A DNA stretch of 64,000 bases, taken from the NCBI RefSeq assembly GCF_900129135.1, contig NZ_FQVI01000007.1:62001-126000 (forward strand), read 5' to 3'. Shown one piece after another: positions 8,883 through 18,032 of this stretch. Both the position numbers and the translations under genes were made by a program. The stretch comes from Lactonifactor longoviformis DSM 17459 (lineage in GTDB: Bacteria; Bacillota; Clostridia; Lachnospirales; Lachnospiraceae). Position 1 is the first letter of the stretch, and each line of letters opens with the position of its first letter. The notes beneath the pieces were generated by a model. That model made no database searches. It had not been told where the DNA came from and saw only the letters and a list, made by a program, of their open reading frames with translations.

Positions 8883-10331
8883 ATGGCAAAATTAGAAGGC
8901 ATAGAACCAGTGAAGGTGTTCCGGTTTTTTGAAGAACTGGCAGGGATACCCCACGGTTCCGGGAATACAAAAGAAATCAGCGATTACCTTGTGCGCTTTG
9001 CGAAAGCCCGCGGGCTTCGATATATTCAGGATTCAAATAATAATGTGATTATATTTCAGGAGGGGACGCCTGGATATGAAAATGCCCCTGTGGTGATTCT
9101 TCAGGGTCATATGGATATGGTTTGTGAGAAAAAGCCGGGATCTCTGCATGACTTTACAAAAGACGGACTAAAGCTTCAGGCAGAGGGGGACTTTATCTCT
9201 GCAAAGGATACCACTCTTGGCGCAGATGACGGCATCGCAGTTGCCTATGCGCTGGCGGTTCTGGATGATGACAAACTGCCTCACCCGCCCCTGGAGGTAG
9301 TGGTGACGGTTGATGAGGAGATTGGCCTTCTCGGGGCAGGATCTCTGGATGCCTCTCCCCTGAAGGGGAAGCTTCTGCTGAATCTGGACTCTGAGGAGGA
9401 ATCCTGTCTCTGGGTAGGGTGTGCCGGAGGACTTACGGCAGTGAGCAGAATTCCTGTAAGGTATATAGAAGAAGCAAACCACAGATATGGGGTTAAGATC
9501 CACGGCCTCTGCGGCGGGCACTCTGGGGCAGAAATTGATAAGATCAGGGCCAATGCCGTTATCCTTATGGGGCGTTTCCTTTTTGAACTGAGGGAGCATG
9601 TGGGATATCTGCTTTCAGAGCTGAAGGGCGGACAGAAGGACAATGCGATACCCAGGGAGGCGAGCGCCCTTCTAATGCTCTCCGAAGAGGAGGAAGAGCG
9701 TCTGTTTGAGGCTGCCGCCGGATTTCAGGAGGCACTGCGGAAGGAATATGCGGGGACAGATGAGGGGATCACCGTGACGGTTGAGAGACTGGGAATGGGG
9801 ACAGAGCCTGCGCTTCATCCCGGAAGTCTGGAAAAGGTGATTTTTTATCTGATGCATATTCCTAACGGTATCCTGAAAATGAGCGGTACGATTCCGGGAC
9901 TCGTGGAGAGCTCCACCAATCTGGGAATTCTGGAATTGACTCCAAATGAGCTTCGTGCATCCTCCAGCGTGAGAAGCTCCGTAAAGTCCGGGAAGACAGC
10001 AATCGCGGAACGCATTCAGTATCTGACTGAATTTTTAGGGGGAGATTATGAGGCAGAGGGAGAGTATCCGGCCTGGGAATACCGCCAGGATTCTCCGCTC
10101 AGGGAGCTGATGGTTCAGGTTTATAAGGACCTATTCCAAAAGGAACCTCAGGTAAAGGCAGTTCACGCCGGACTGGAGTGCGGACTCTTCTTTGAAAAGA
10201 TTCCAGGGCTTGATTGTATTTCCTTCGGTCCAGATATCTTTGACATTCATACAACCGAGGAACACCTGAGCATCTCCTCCACAAAGCGGGTATGGGAATA
10301 TCTGTGCACCGTCTTAGAACGCATCAGATAA
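8883..10331 (+). CDS. pepD: Aminoacyl-histidine dipeptidase (Xaa-His dipeptidase, M20C)
   Basis: This 482-residue metallopeptidase is the family's usual length. The M20 zinc motifs are present: LQGHMDMV, TTLGADDGIAVAYALA and VDEEIGLLGAGSLD, with EEHLSISSTKR near the C-terminus. It cleaves dipeptides such as carnosine in the cytoplasm and helps peptide use. The ATG at 8883 has CAGGAGGTGC before it. An upstream in-frame ATG at 8772 gives an N-terminal extension foreign to the family and is rejected. A terminator follows. Confidence 0.95.
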   Translation: MAKLEGIEPVKVFRFFEELAGIPHGSGNTKEISDYLVRFAKARGLRYIQDSNNNVIIFQEGTPGYENAPVVILQGHMDMVCEKKPGSLHDFTKDGLKLQAEGDFISAKDTTLGADDGIAVAYALAVLDDDKLPHPPLEVVVTVDEEIGLLGAGSLDASPLKGKLLLNLDSEEESCLWVGCAGGLTAVSRIPVRYIEEANHRYGVKIHGLCGGHSGAEIDKIRANAVILMGRFLFELREHVGYLLSELKGGQKDNAIPREASALLMLSEEEEERLFEAAAGFQEALRKEYAGTDEGITVTVERLGMGTEPALHPGSLEKVIFYLMHIPNGILKMSGTIPGLVESSTNLGILELTPNELRASSSVRSSVKSGKTAIAERIQYLTEFLGGDYEAEGEYPAWEYRQDSPLRELMVQVYKDLFQKEPQVKAVHAGLECGLFFEKIPGLDCISFGPDIFDIHTTEEHLSISSTKRVWEYLCTVLERIR

Positions 10332-10336
10332 ACAGA

Positions 10337-10381
10337 GAAAAAAGACTGAAAAAGAAGACACTTTTTTGGTCTTTTTTTCTG
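10337..10381 (+). terminator. Terminator after pepD
   Basis: GAAAAAAGAC (10337-10346) pairs with GTCTTTTTTTC (10369-10379), a hairpin ending in a T-run. Confidence 0.7.
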
Positions 10382-10417
10382 CCCTGACGCATAGACTGAG
10401 AGGTGGAGGGATGCAAA

Positions 10418-11080
10418 TTGCGTAAAACCTTCTTTCTTTTAGTAATTGTACTGTTTTTCGACATTGCGGGAAGTACTTTTTTGGGGAACAAAGCTGCAGA
10501 CGCAGAGCTGAAAAAGATGGGTATTCCCCTTGGGTTTATGAGAGAACATGGGATAAACCGGGAGGAAATGAGGGATTATGGTGCTTTCTGGAAGGATCTC
10601 AAGTATTTTCCCCTACCATCGGATCTCCTTGGGGAAGAATTCTCGTATGAGGATACCTGGATGGAGGAGAGGAGCTATGGGGGGAACAGAAAGCACGAGG
10701 GCTGTGACATATTCGGTTCCAATGAAAAGCCCGGATATTATCCGGTACTCAGTATGACAGACGGGACAGTAGAAAAGGTAGGCTGGCTTCCTTTGGGGGG
10801 ATACCGGATCGGAGTGAGAAGTCCTTCGGGCGGCTACTTTTATTATGCTCATTTGTATGGCTATGCCAGAGATTTCCGGGAGGGAGATGCTGTGAAGGGC
10901 GGTGAACTGCTGGGATTCATGGGGGATACCGGATACGGTGAGGAAGGGACTACAGGAAAATTTCCTCCCCATCTTCATCTGGGCATTTATATTGAGAAGG
11001 AAGACCAGGCAGAATACCCGGTAGATCCTTACATAGTCCTGAAATATCTGGAGAAAAACAGGCGCAGGTATCTATATTAA
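10418..11080 (+). CDS. Secreted or membrane-anchored M23 family metallopeptidase
   Basis: This protein of about 220 residues has an N-terminal hydrophobic stretch (FFLLVIVLFFDIAGS) that is a signal peptide or anchor. The C-terminal half is a LytM/M23 domain with the zinc residues in KHEGCDIFG and PPHLHLGIYI and the central YYAHLYGYA. Such enzymes cut peptide cross-links in peptidoglycan or serve as inactive scaffolds; here HxxxD and HLH are intact, so it is likely active. The TTG at 10418 is chosen because AGGTGGAGG lies 8 bases before it. A GTG at 10403 would put that site inside the gene. Confidence 0.85.
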   Translation: MRKTFFLLVIVLFFDIAGSTFLGNKAADAELKKMGIPLGFMREHGINREEMRDYGAFWKDLKYFPLPSDLLGEEFSYEDTWMEERSYGGNRKHEGCDIFGSNEKPGYYPVLSMTDGTVEKVGWLPLGGYRIGVRSPSGGYFYYAHLYGYARDFREGDAVKGGELLGFMGDTGYGEEGTTGKFPPHLHLGIYIEKEDQAEYPVDPYIVLKYLEKNRRRYLY

Positions 11081-11191
11081 AAAGCACAGAAATGATTTTT
11101 ATGCTATAATAGCATAAGTGGGCCGTGTGAAGTTACCGCCCATAGGGGAATGATTCTTCTGTGACGGAAAGGTAAGGAGATTTAAAGAACT

Positions 11192-12019
11192 ATGGAAATA
11201 CAATTGTGGAGAGAAATTCTGAATCCTTATGAGCTGGCAGTGAAAGAGCTGACTGTTAAGTTTAATCATTTGATCAAAGAACACCGGCAGCTGGATATCT
11301 ACTGCCCCATTGAGCAGGTGACCGGCCGGGTAAAAAGTATTAACAGTATATTAGAAAAGATGCAGAGGAAGAATATTACCTGGGGCAATATGGAGGTACA
11401 GGTTGAGGATATCGCAGGAATGCGGATTATCTGCCAGTTTTATGAAGATATAGAAAAAGTGGTTGAGATTATCAGAAACCGCAGCGATATGGCTGTGAAG
11501 TATGAAAAAGATTACATTACGCATATGAAAGAAAGCGGATACCGCAGCTATCATATGATTGTTTACTATAATGTGGAAACCTTTCAGGGGACAAAACAAA
11601 TTCAGGTGGAGTTTCAGATTCGTACACTGGCGATGAACTTTTGGGCAACCATTGAACATTCTCTCCAGTATAAATATAAAGGAAATATGCCGGAGCATCT
11701 CACACAGCGCCTCAGCAAGGCTGCGGATGCTATCATTGCCCTTGATCGGGAAATGTCCTCTGTGAGGAGCGAGGTTATGGATGCGCAGAACTCCTCCCAG
11801 ATGCAGGCAAACCTGGTGGCGGATATCCTGAATAATATTGAGAATCTTTACCGATATTCCAATAAAAGGGAAGTGGCAAAGATACAGGATGAGTTCTACC
11901 GCATCTATTCAGCGAAGGATATTGAGCAGCTGGAGCGTTTTCACAAACAGCTGGACATTATATCTGAGGGGTACCGGGCACAGGCAGTTACACTGGAAGA
12001 TGATTTGGAAGGATATTAA
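11192..12019 (+). CDS. Small alarmone synthetase, RelQ/YjbM-type GTP pyrophosphokinase
   Basis: This 275-residue single-domain RelA/SpoT synthetase has no hydrolase domain. The segments YCPIEQVTGRVKSINSILEKM, VEDIAGMRIICQF, YRSYHMIVYY, QVEFQIRTLAMNFWATIEHSLQYKYK carry the conserved substrate-binding residues. It makes (p)ppGpp from GTP or GDP and ATP, slowing growth under cell-wall or nutrient stress. A helical tail after residue ~210 is typical of the RelQ class. It is followed 2 bp on by the rRNA methyltransferase gene. A TATAAT-like -10 box lies near 11103. Confidence 0.92.
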   Translation: MEIQLWREILNPYELAVKELTVKFNHLIKEHRQLDIYCPIEQVTGRVKSINSILEKMQRKNITWGNMEVQVEDIAGMRIICQFYEDIEKVVEIIRNRSDMAVKYEKDYITHMKESGYRSYHMIVYYNVETFQGTKQIQVEFQIRTLAMNFWATIEHSLQYKYKGNMPEHLTQRLSKAADAIIALDREMSSVRSEVMDAQNSSQMQANLVADILNNIENLYRYSNKREVAKIQDEFYRIYSAKDIEQLERFHKQLDIISEGYRAQAVTLEDDLEGY

Positions 12020-12021
12020 GC

Positions 12022-13374
12022 ATGGAATTACCAATGAAGTATACGGAGAGTATGAGAAATTTACTCCGGGAAGAGTTTGAAAGTTATCTGGAAACCTTTG
12101 AGAAACCCGTCCGGCTGGGACTGCGGATAAATCAGAACAAAGTGACCGGGGAGGAATGGGAGAAGATAAGCCCGTTCTCTCTGGAAAAAGTTCCCTGGAT
12201 CCCTAACGGATACTATTATAAAGAGGAAGAAAAGCCCTCCCGCCACCCCTATTATTATGCAGGACTTTATTATCTGCAGGAACCAAGCGCGATGACTCCG
12301 GCCAGCCGTCTTCCGGTGGAAGAGGGGGATACTGTGCTGGATCTCTGCGCGGCTCCGGGGGGCAAGGCAACAGAGCTGGGTGCCAGGCTGAAGGGAAGCG
12401 GCATGCTGGTGGCCAATGACATCAGCAGTTCAAGGGCAAAGGCGCTGCTGAAAAACCTGGAGCTTATGGGGCTTTGGAATTGTTATGTTACCTGTGAAGA
12501 TCCTGTAAAACTACAGCAGCAGCTGCCCTGCTTTTTTGATAAAATATTAGTGGATGCCCCGTGCTCCGGGGAGGGAATGTTCCGCCGGAGGCCCGAGATG
12601 GCCAGAGAGTGGGAGGAAAAAGGCCCCTCAGAATACAGTTCTGTACAAAAGGAGCTTGTGCTGGCGGCGGCTGCTATGCTGAAGCCGGGAGGCATGCTTC
12701 TCTATTCTACCTGTACCTTTTCCAGAGAAGAAAATGAAGAGGTGATTCATTTTCTACTGGAAAAGGCTCCGGATCTGTCTCTGGAGGAGATAGTCCCTTA
12801 TGAGGGATTTTCCCCGGGGGTGGGGCTTTCCTCCTGTGTTAGGATTTTCCCCCATAAAATGAATGGGGAAGGCCATTTTATGGCACTGTTAAAAAAGGCA
12901 GGGGAAAGTCACAAACCGATCACAGCGGCCCGCGGACAGGGTACCGGAAAAGCCATACCTGCGGAGGTCCGGGAGTTCCTTCAGGGGATCAGCTGTCCCT
13001 TTGAGCAGGACAGGTTTTATATGGTGCAGGATAAAGTGTATTATCTGCCCGCTGGAAGCGGCATGCCCGGGAGACTCAGGTATCTGCGCACAGGGCTCTA
13101 TCTGGGCGAGCGGAAGAAAAATAGGTTCGAGCCTGCGCAGGCTCTGGCTATGGCCCTTAAGAGGGAGGAATATGATTCCTCCATAAATTTGTCCTCCGGG
13201 GATGAGAGAACTCTTCGATATCTGAAGGGGGAAACCATTGAAGTCAGCGACCTGCACGCCCCCCGCAAAAAGGGCTGGCAGCTGGTTTGTGTGGACGGAT
13301 TTCCTCTGGGATGGGGAAAATTGTCCGGAGGAATGCTGAAGAACAAATATTATCCGGGATGGAGATGGCAGTAA
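12022..13374 (+). CDS. RsmF/RsmB-family RNA cytosine-C5 methyltransferase
   Basis: This is a 450-residue NOL1/NOP2/Sun-type enzyme. It shows SAM-binding VLDLCAAPGGKATELG, the DAPCSGEGMFRR motif and the catalytic YSTCTFSREENE with its Cys. The C-terminal third resembles the RsmF PUA-like RNA-binding region. It likely makes m5C in 16S rRNA, around position 1407 by analogy with E. coli RsmF. It lies 2 bp after the alarmone synthetase gene and 1 bp before an rsuA-like gene, suggesting one ribosome-maturation operon. The exact target base is inferred. Confidence 0.88.
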   Translation: MELPMKYTESMRNLLREEFESYLETFEKPVRLGLRINQNKVTGEEWEKISPFSLEKVPWIPNGYYYKEEEKPSRHPYYYAGLYYLQEPSAMTPASRLPVEEGDTVLDLCAAPGGKATELGARLKGSGMLVANDISSSRAKALLKNLELMGLWNCYVTCEDPVKLQQQLPCFFDKILVDAPCSGEGMFRRRPEMAREWEEKGPSEYSSVQKELVLAAAAMLKPGGMLLYSTCTFSREENEEVIHFLLEKAPDLSLEEIVPYEGFSPGVGLSSCVRIFPHKMNGEGHFMALLKKAGESHKPITAARGQGTGKAIPAEVREFLQGISCPFEQDRFYMVQDKVYYLPAGSGMPGRLRYLRTGLYLGERKKNRFEPAQALAMALKREEYDSSINLSSGDERTLRYLKGETIEVSDLHAPRKKGWQLVCVDGFPLGWGKLSGGMLKNKYYPGWRWQ

Positions 13375-13375
13375 G

Positions 13376-14113
13376 ATGCTTCGTTTAGATAAATATCTGG
13401 CTGATATGGGCACAGGAACCCGCAGCCAGGTCAAACAGATGATTAACAAGGGCAGGGTAAGCGTAAACGGTACAAAGATCCTGCGTCCTGAATATAAGGT
13501 GGATCCGGGAAAAGATGCGGTGGAGGCAGACGGCAGCAGGATTGGGTACACAGACTTTGAATATTATATGCTTCATAAACCGGCCGGATATGTATCTGCC
13601 ACAGAGGATCGGCAGGAAAAAACGGTACTGAATCTTATCACCGGTAAAAGCAGAAAGGATTTATTCCCTGTTGGAAGACTGGACAAAGATACTGAGGGAC
13701 TTCTTCTTATCACCAATGACGGTGAACTGGCTCACAGGCTGCTTTCGCCCAGAAGACATGTGGATAAAACTTACCTGGTCCATTTGGATCTCCCGGCTGA
13801 ACACAAGGACGCGGAGGCTTTCCGAAGGGGACTGGATATCGGGGATGAAAAGCCAACCCTTCCAGCCAGACTGGAAATGGAACAGAATGGGGATGGACGT
13901 GAGGTAAGGGTTACCATCCGGGAGGGGCGGTTCCATCAGATAAAAAGGATGTTTGAAGCATTGGGGAAACATGTGGTATACTTAAAAAGGCTTTCTATGG
14001 GAAGCCTGTATCTGGACGGAACACTGCCCCCGGGGGCATACCGTCCTCTGACAAAGGAAGAACTGGAGAGGCTGCGTGAAGATGCTACAGGGAAAAAAAG
14101 CAGTATTATTTGA
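13376..14113 (+). CDS. RsuA-family 16S rRNA pseudouridine synthase
   Basis: This 245-residue protein has an N-terminal S4 RNA-binding domain (LRLDKYLADMGTGTRSQVKQMI) and a pseudouridine synthase domain with the catalytic Asp in FPVGRLDKDTEGLLLITNDG. REGRFHQIKRMFEALG is the family's late motif. It is close to RsuA, which modifies U516 of 16S rRNA; RluB or RluF-type specificity is possible. It starts 1 bp after the preceding methyltransferase gene and overlaps the following HAD gene by 32 bp. Confidence 0.9.
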   Translation: MLRLDKYLADMGTGTRSQVKQMINKGRVSVNGTKILRPEYKVDPGKDAVEADGSRIGYTDFEYYMLHKPAGYVSATEDRQEKTVLNLITGKSRKDLFPVGRLDKDTEGLLLITNDGELAHRLLSPRRHVDKTYLVHLDLPAEHKDAEAFRRGLDIGDEKPTLPARLEMEQNGDGREVRVTIREGRFHQIKRMFEALGKHVVYLKRLSMGSLYLDGTLPPGAYRPLTKEELERLREDATGKKSSII

Positions 14114-14747
14114 TTTAGACGGAACATTAGTGGATTCCATGTGGATGTGGAAGGAGATAGATGTCCTGTATCTGGGAAGGCTGGGGAAAGAACTTCCGCC
14201 CGGACTCCAGAGGGATATAGAAGGCATGAGTTTTACGGAAACTGCGGTGTACTTCAAAGAGACCTTTGATATACCGGAGAGCATCGGAGAAATTAAAGAA
14301 ATCTGGCTTTCTATGGCCAGAGACAAGTACCTCTGGGAGGTTCCTCTGAAGGCGGGGGTTCCTGAATTTTTAAAGGTACTGAAAGAGAAAGGCATAAAGA
14401 CAGGTATATGTTCCAGCAACAGCATAGAACTGGTAGAGGCAGTGCTCCGGACCCACGGCATAGACGGATGCTTTCAAAAGATTCGTACATGCTGTGATGT
14501 CCCTCACGGGAAGCCTGCCCCTGATATATATCTGAAAGTGGCGGAGGATCTGCAGGTGGCGCCGGAAGAATGTATGGTCTTTGAAGATATTCCCATGGGC
14601 ATACTTGCCGGAAAGAATGCAGGCATGAGCACCTGTGCGGTGGAGGACGCCTTCAGCAGGGATCAGGAAGAAGAGAAGCGGCGGCTGGCTGACTATTATA
14701 TTGCCTCATATTATGATGTGATTAACGGGACATACGAAGAAGTATAA
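14082..14747 (+). CDS. HAD-family phosphatase/beta-phosphoglucomutase-like hydrolase
   Basis: This protein of about 221 residues has HAD motifs I (FDLDGTLVDS), II (ICSSNS) and IV (EDIPMGILAGKNAG). The helical cap after motif I and overall length match phosphoglycolate phosphatase or beta-phosphoglucomutase relatives. The substrate is not predictable. The ATG at 14082 lies inside the end of the upstream pseudouridine synthase gene; an in-frame GTG two codons earlier is an alternative. The 32-bp overlap implies translational coupling. Confidence 0.88.
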   Translation: MLQGKKAVLFDLDGTLVDSMWMWKEIDVLYLGRLGKELPPGLQRDIEGMSFTETAVYFKETFDIPESIGEIKEIWLSMARDKYLWEVPLKAGVPEFLKVLKEKGIKTGICSSNSIELVEAVLRTHGIDGCFQKIRTCCDVPHGKPAPDIYLKVAEDLQVAPEECMVFEDIPMGILAGKNAGMSTCAVEDAFSRDQEEEKRRLADYYIASYYDVINGTYEEV

Positions 14748-14769
14748 GGAGAGACAAGAGGACAACAGG

Positions 14770-16641
14770 ATGAATTTTTTGCCCATTACAAAACAGGAAA
14801 TGCTGGAAAGAGGCATAGAACAGCCGGATTTCGTCTATGTGATTGGAGATGCCTACGTGGATCACCCATCCTTTGGCCCGGCGATTATCAGCCGTCTCCT
14901 GGAATCCAGGGGATATTCTGTCTGCATGCTTCCCCAGCCGGACTGGAAGCGAAAAGAAAGCGTGCAGGAATTCGGTGAACCACGGCTGGGATTTCTTGTA
15001 TCTGCGGGGAATATGGATTCTATGGTGAATCACTATACAGTAGGAAAAAAAAGGCGGCGTACAGATGCGTATTCCCCCGGCGGCATATCCGGCCTGCGCC
15101 CGGACCGTGCGGCGGTGGTCTACAGTAATCTCATACGCCAGACATATAAAAAAACGCCCATCATTCTTGGGGGAATAGAAGCCTCCCTGCGGAGAATGGC
15201 CCACTATGATTACTGGTCTGACCAGGTGAGGGCATCCGTGCTTATGGACAGCGGCGGAGATTTGATATCCTATGGGATGGGAGAACACTCCGTTTTAGCC
15301 ATTGCGGAAGCGCTGGCGGCAGGAATTCCTGTAAACGAGATTACGTATATTCCGGGGACGGTATACCGGACAAAAGAGATGGATTCTGTCTATCAGGGAG
15401 TTTGTCTGCCGGATTACCAGGAAATCTGCCGCAGCAAGGAGGCATATGCCAGAAGTGTTGCTCTGCAGTATGAGAATACAGATCCAGTTACCGGGAAAAC
15501 TCTGATCGAGAGCTATGGCACTAAGGGATGTATCGTACAGAATCCCCCGGCGGCCCCCCTCACCATACAGGAGATGGATGATATTTATGATTTGCCGTAT
15601 ATGAGAACCTATCATCCTTCGTATGAAAAAATGGGTAAGATACCTGCCATAGAGGAGATTAAGTTTAGTCTGACCAGCAACCGGGGATGCTTCGGGGGCT
15701 GCAGTTTCTGTGCACTTACGTTCCATCAGGGGAGGCAGGTGCAGGTGAGAAGCCATGCGTCCATTCTCAGGGAAGCAGAAAATTGCCGCCGGGATCCTGA
15801 GTTCAAAGGATATATACATGATGTGGGAGGACCCACTGCAGATTTCCGGCACCCATCCTGTGAAAAGCAGTTAAGCAAAGGGGTATGCACAAACCGTCAG
15901 TGCCTGTTTCCAAAGCCCTGCGGCAATTTGAAGGCAGACCACGAAGATTATCTTCAGCTGCTGCGAAAGCTCAGAGAGCTGCCGGGAATAAAAAAGGTTT
16001 TTATACGGTCCGGAATTCGCTTTGACTATGTGACGGCGGACAAAGATCCCCGTTTTCTGGAGGAAGTGGCCATGTACCATGTAAGCGGACAGCTCAGGGT
16101 AGCTCCGGAACATGTCTCCAAGCCTGTGCTGGATGCCATGGGAAAACCAGGGCATGAGGTATATCTCTCTTTTCTGAAGCAATTTCAGACGGCCAACCGG
16201 AAAGCAGGGAAAAAGCAGTATGCGGTTCCCTACTTTATGTCTTCCCATCCCGGCTGTACCATGAAGGATGCGGTTAAGCTGGCAGAGTATGTAAGGGATT
16301 TGGGGTTTATGCCTGAGCAGGTACAGGACTTTTATCCCACACCGGCAACGATTTCTACCTGTATGTATTACACAGGACTGGATCCCAGGACGATGAAGAA
16401 GATATATGTACCCCGGGATCCCCGGGAGAAGGAGATGCAGAGGGCTCTGATCCAATACAGGGACCCAAAGAACTATGAACTGGTGAAAAAAGCTTTGGAA
16501 CTGGCCGGACGAAGGGATCTCATCGGTTATGGCCCCAAATGTCTTATAAAGCCCGGAAAAGGAGAACAGGTCTCACCTGGTATGCAGAAGAAAAGCAGAA
16601 AGAAAACGATTCGTAATGTCCACAAAAAGAAGGGAAGATGA
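14770..16641 (+). CDS. YgiQ family radical SAM protein
   Basis: This 623-residue protein is the normal YgiQ length. The radical SAM cluster ligands are in NRGCFGGCSFCALTFHQGR (CxxxCxxC). An N-terminal ~300-residue region with FLPITKQEM and ILGGIEASLRRMAHYDYWSD is diagnostic for the family. The C-terminal tail is Lys/Arg-rich. The family's reaction has not been settled. The last codons overlap the start region of the following SDR gene. Confidence 0.93.
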   Translation: MNFLPITKQEMLERGIEQPDFVYVIGDAYVDHPSFGPAIISRLLESRGYSVCMLPQPDWKRKESVQEFGEPRLGFLVSAGNMDSMVNHYTVGKKRRRTDAYSPGGISGLRPDRAAVVYSNLIRQTYKKTPIILGGIEASLRRMAHYDYWSDQVRASVLMDSGGDLISYGMGEHSVLAIAEALAAGIPVNEITYIPGTVYRTKEMDSVYQGVCLPDYQEICRSKEAYARSVALQYENTDPVTGKTLIESYGTKGCIVQNPPAAPLTIQEMDDIYDLPYMRTYHPSYEKMGKIPAIEEIKFSLTSNRGCFGGCSFCALTFHQGRQVQVRSHASILREAENCRRDPEFKGYIHDVGGPTADFRHPSCEKQLSKGVCTNRQCLFPKPCGNLKADHEDYLQLLRKLRELPGIKKVFIRSGIRFDYVTADKDPRFLEEVAMYHVSGQLRVAPEHVSKPVLDAMGKPGHEVYLSFLKQFQTANRKAGKKQYAVPYFMSSHPGCTMKDAVKLAEYVRDLGFMPEQVQDFYPTPATISTCMYYTGLDPRTMKKIYVPRDPREKEMQRALIQYRDPKNYELVKKALELAGRRDLIGYGPKCLIKPGKGEQVSPGMQKKSRKKTIRNVHKKKGR

Positions 16642-16643
16642 AT

Positions 16644-17399
16644 ATGCAAATAGCAATTGTAACAGGTGCTTCTTCAGGTATCGGAAAAGAATTTGTCCGC
16701 CAGCTCTCTTACTGCTATCCATGGCTGGATGAGATATGGGTCATTGCCAGAAGAGAAGAGAATCTGAAACAGCTTCAGAAGCGGATTGATGCAAAGCTTC
16801 GGATTCTTCCTCTGGATCTCAGAAAAGACAGCAGCTTTTTTACCATACAGAAATTGTTAAAAACAGAAAAACCTCACGTTAAGGTCTTGGTAAATGCCGC
16901 AGGATTTGGTAAAATTGGCAAAGTAAGCGAATGCACCACAAATACCATTCAGGGTATGATTACTCTGAATTGTACCGCACTTACAAAGATGACAACTCTG
17001 TGCCTTCCCTACTGCGGAAAGCGAAGTCATGTGATACAAATAGCTTCTGCGGCAGCCTTTGTACCTCAGCCGGGACTGGCAGTCTATGCAGCTACAAAGT
17101 CTTATGTGCTCAGTCTCTCCCGGGCACTCAGAAGAGAGGTGAAACAGGAAGGAATCACAGTGACTACTGTGTGTCCGGGTCCTGTGGACACTGAGTTCTT
17201 CCAGAAAGCAGGGGGGAGCCTTTCATTTGCAAAGAAGGTATGCATGGCAAAGGCGGATCAGGTAGTGCACAAGGCAATCCTGGATGCAGCGGGAGGAAAG
17301 GAATTGTCTGTCTACGGTATTCCCATGAACGCTGTGTATGTGCTGTGCAGAATCATTCCTCACCGGGTGCTGCTTGCTGTTATGAATCTGATACTATAA
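16644..17399 (+). CDS. Short-chain dehydrogenase/reductase
   Basis: This protein of about 251 residues has a Rossmann fold. TGASSGIGKEF is the nucleotide-binding motif, NAAGFG the NNAG-type motif, and VYAATKSYV holds the catalytic Tyr and Lys. The substrate is unknown. ATG 16644 is chosen because AGGGAAG lies 6 bases before it; ATG 16638, overlapping the stop of the YgiQ gene, is the alternative. The C-terminus is hydrophobic, as in DltE/YqjQ-like SDRs of Firmicutes. Confidence 0.9.
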   Translation: MQIAIVTGASSGIGKEFVRQLSYCYPWLDEIWVIARREENLKQLQKRIDAKLRILPLDLRKDSSFFTIQKLLKTEKPHVKVLVNAAGFGKIGKVSECTTNTIQGMITLNCTALTKMTTLCLPYCGKRSHVIQIASAAAFVPQPGLAVYAATKSYVLSLSRALRREVKQEGITVTTVCPGPVDTEFFQKAGGSLSFAKKVCMAKADQVVHKAILDAAGGKELSVYGIPMNAVYVLCRIIPHRVLLAVMNLIL

Positions 17400-17421
17400 G
17401 AGAAAGAAGGACAATATTTAC

Positions 17422-18024
17422 ATGAAAGCAACCAAAGGCAGCTACGGCTATATCCGTGCCCAGAAAATAAAAAGAACCTGGATTACCCTGGCATTATTTG
17501 CCGCCCCTTTATTGGTCTTTTTTACAGGGCTGGTTCTCAAAGGCAACAGAAATACGATATTTACAGTTATTGCGATCCTGGGATGCCTGCCTGCCTGCAA
17601 AATGGCGGTGAGCAGTATTATGATGTACATGCAGAAACCTATGAAAAAAGAAGATTATGAGGCCATTGAGGCACATAAAGGAGAGCTTACATGCGGGTAT
17701 GAGCTTGTGGTGACTGCCTATGAGAAACAGAGCTTTCTGGATTCCGTCGTGGTCTGCGGGAATACGGTGGCGGCTTACAGCAGCAGGGAGAAGACAGACG
17801 GCCCTTTTGTGGAAAAGCATATACAGAAAATCCTGAAACAAAACGGCTTTTCCGTATCCGTGAAAGTGTTCCGGGAACTAAAAAGCTATCTGGAACGGTT
17901 GGACAGTCTCAACGAGCACAGAGAGAGTATTGAGAAGGACATCCGGTTTACTCCTGATGAAAATTATCCAGAGCTCACCAGAAACGAACTGATTCTGCAT
18001 ACGATCTATGCAATTTCCCTGTAG
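17422..18024 (+). CDS. Conserved hypothetical membrane protein
   Basis: This 200-residue protein has two adjacent transmembrane helices near residues 22-40 and 47-68 and a soluble C-terminal part of about 125 residues (ELVVTAYEKQSFLDSVVVCGN...). I do not recognise the family. It sits between the SDR gene and a pseudouridine synthase gene with short gaps (22 and 8 bp), so it is probably cotranscribed. The N-terminus is basic, placing the soluble domain on the cytoplasmic side if both helices insert. Confidence 0.7.
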   Translation: MKATKGSYGYIRAQKIKRTWITLALFAAPLLVFFTGLVLKGNRNTIFTVIAILGCLPACKMAVSSIMMYMQKPMKKEDYEAIEAHKGELTCGYELVVTAYEKQSFLDSVVVCGNTVAAYSSREKTDGPFVEKHIQKILKQNGFSVSVKVFRELKSYLERLDSLNEHRESIEKDIRFTPDENYPELTRNELILHTIYAISL

Positions 18025-18032
18025 GTGTACCC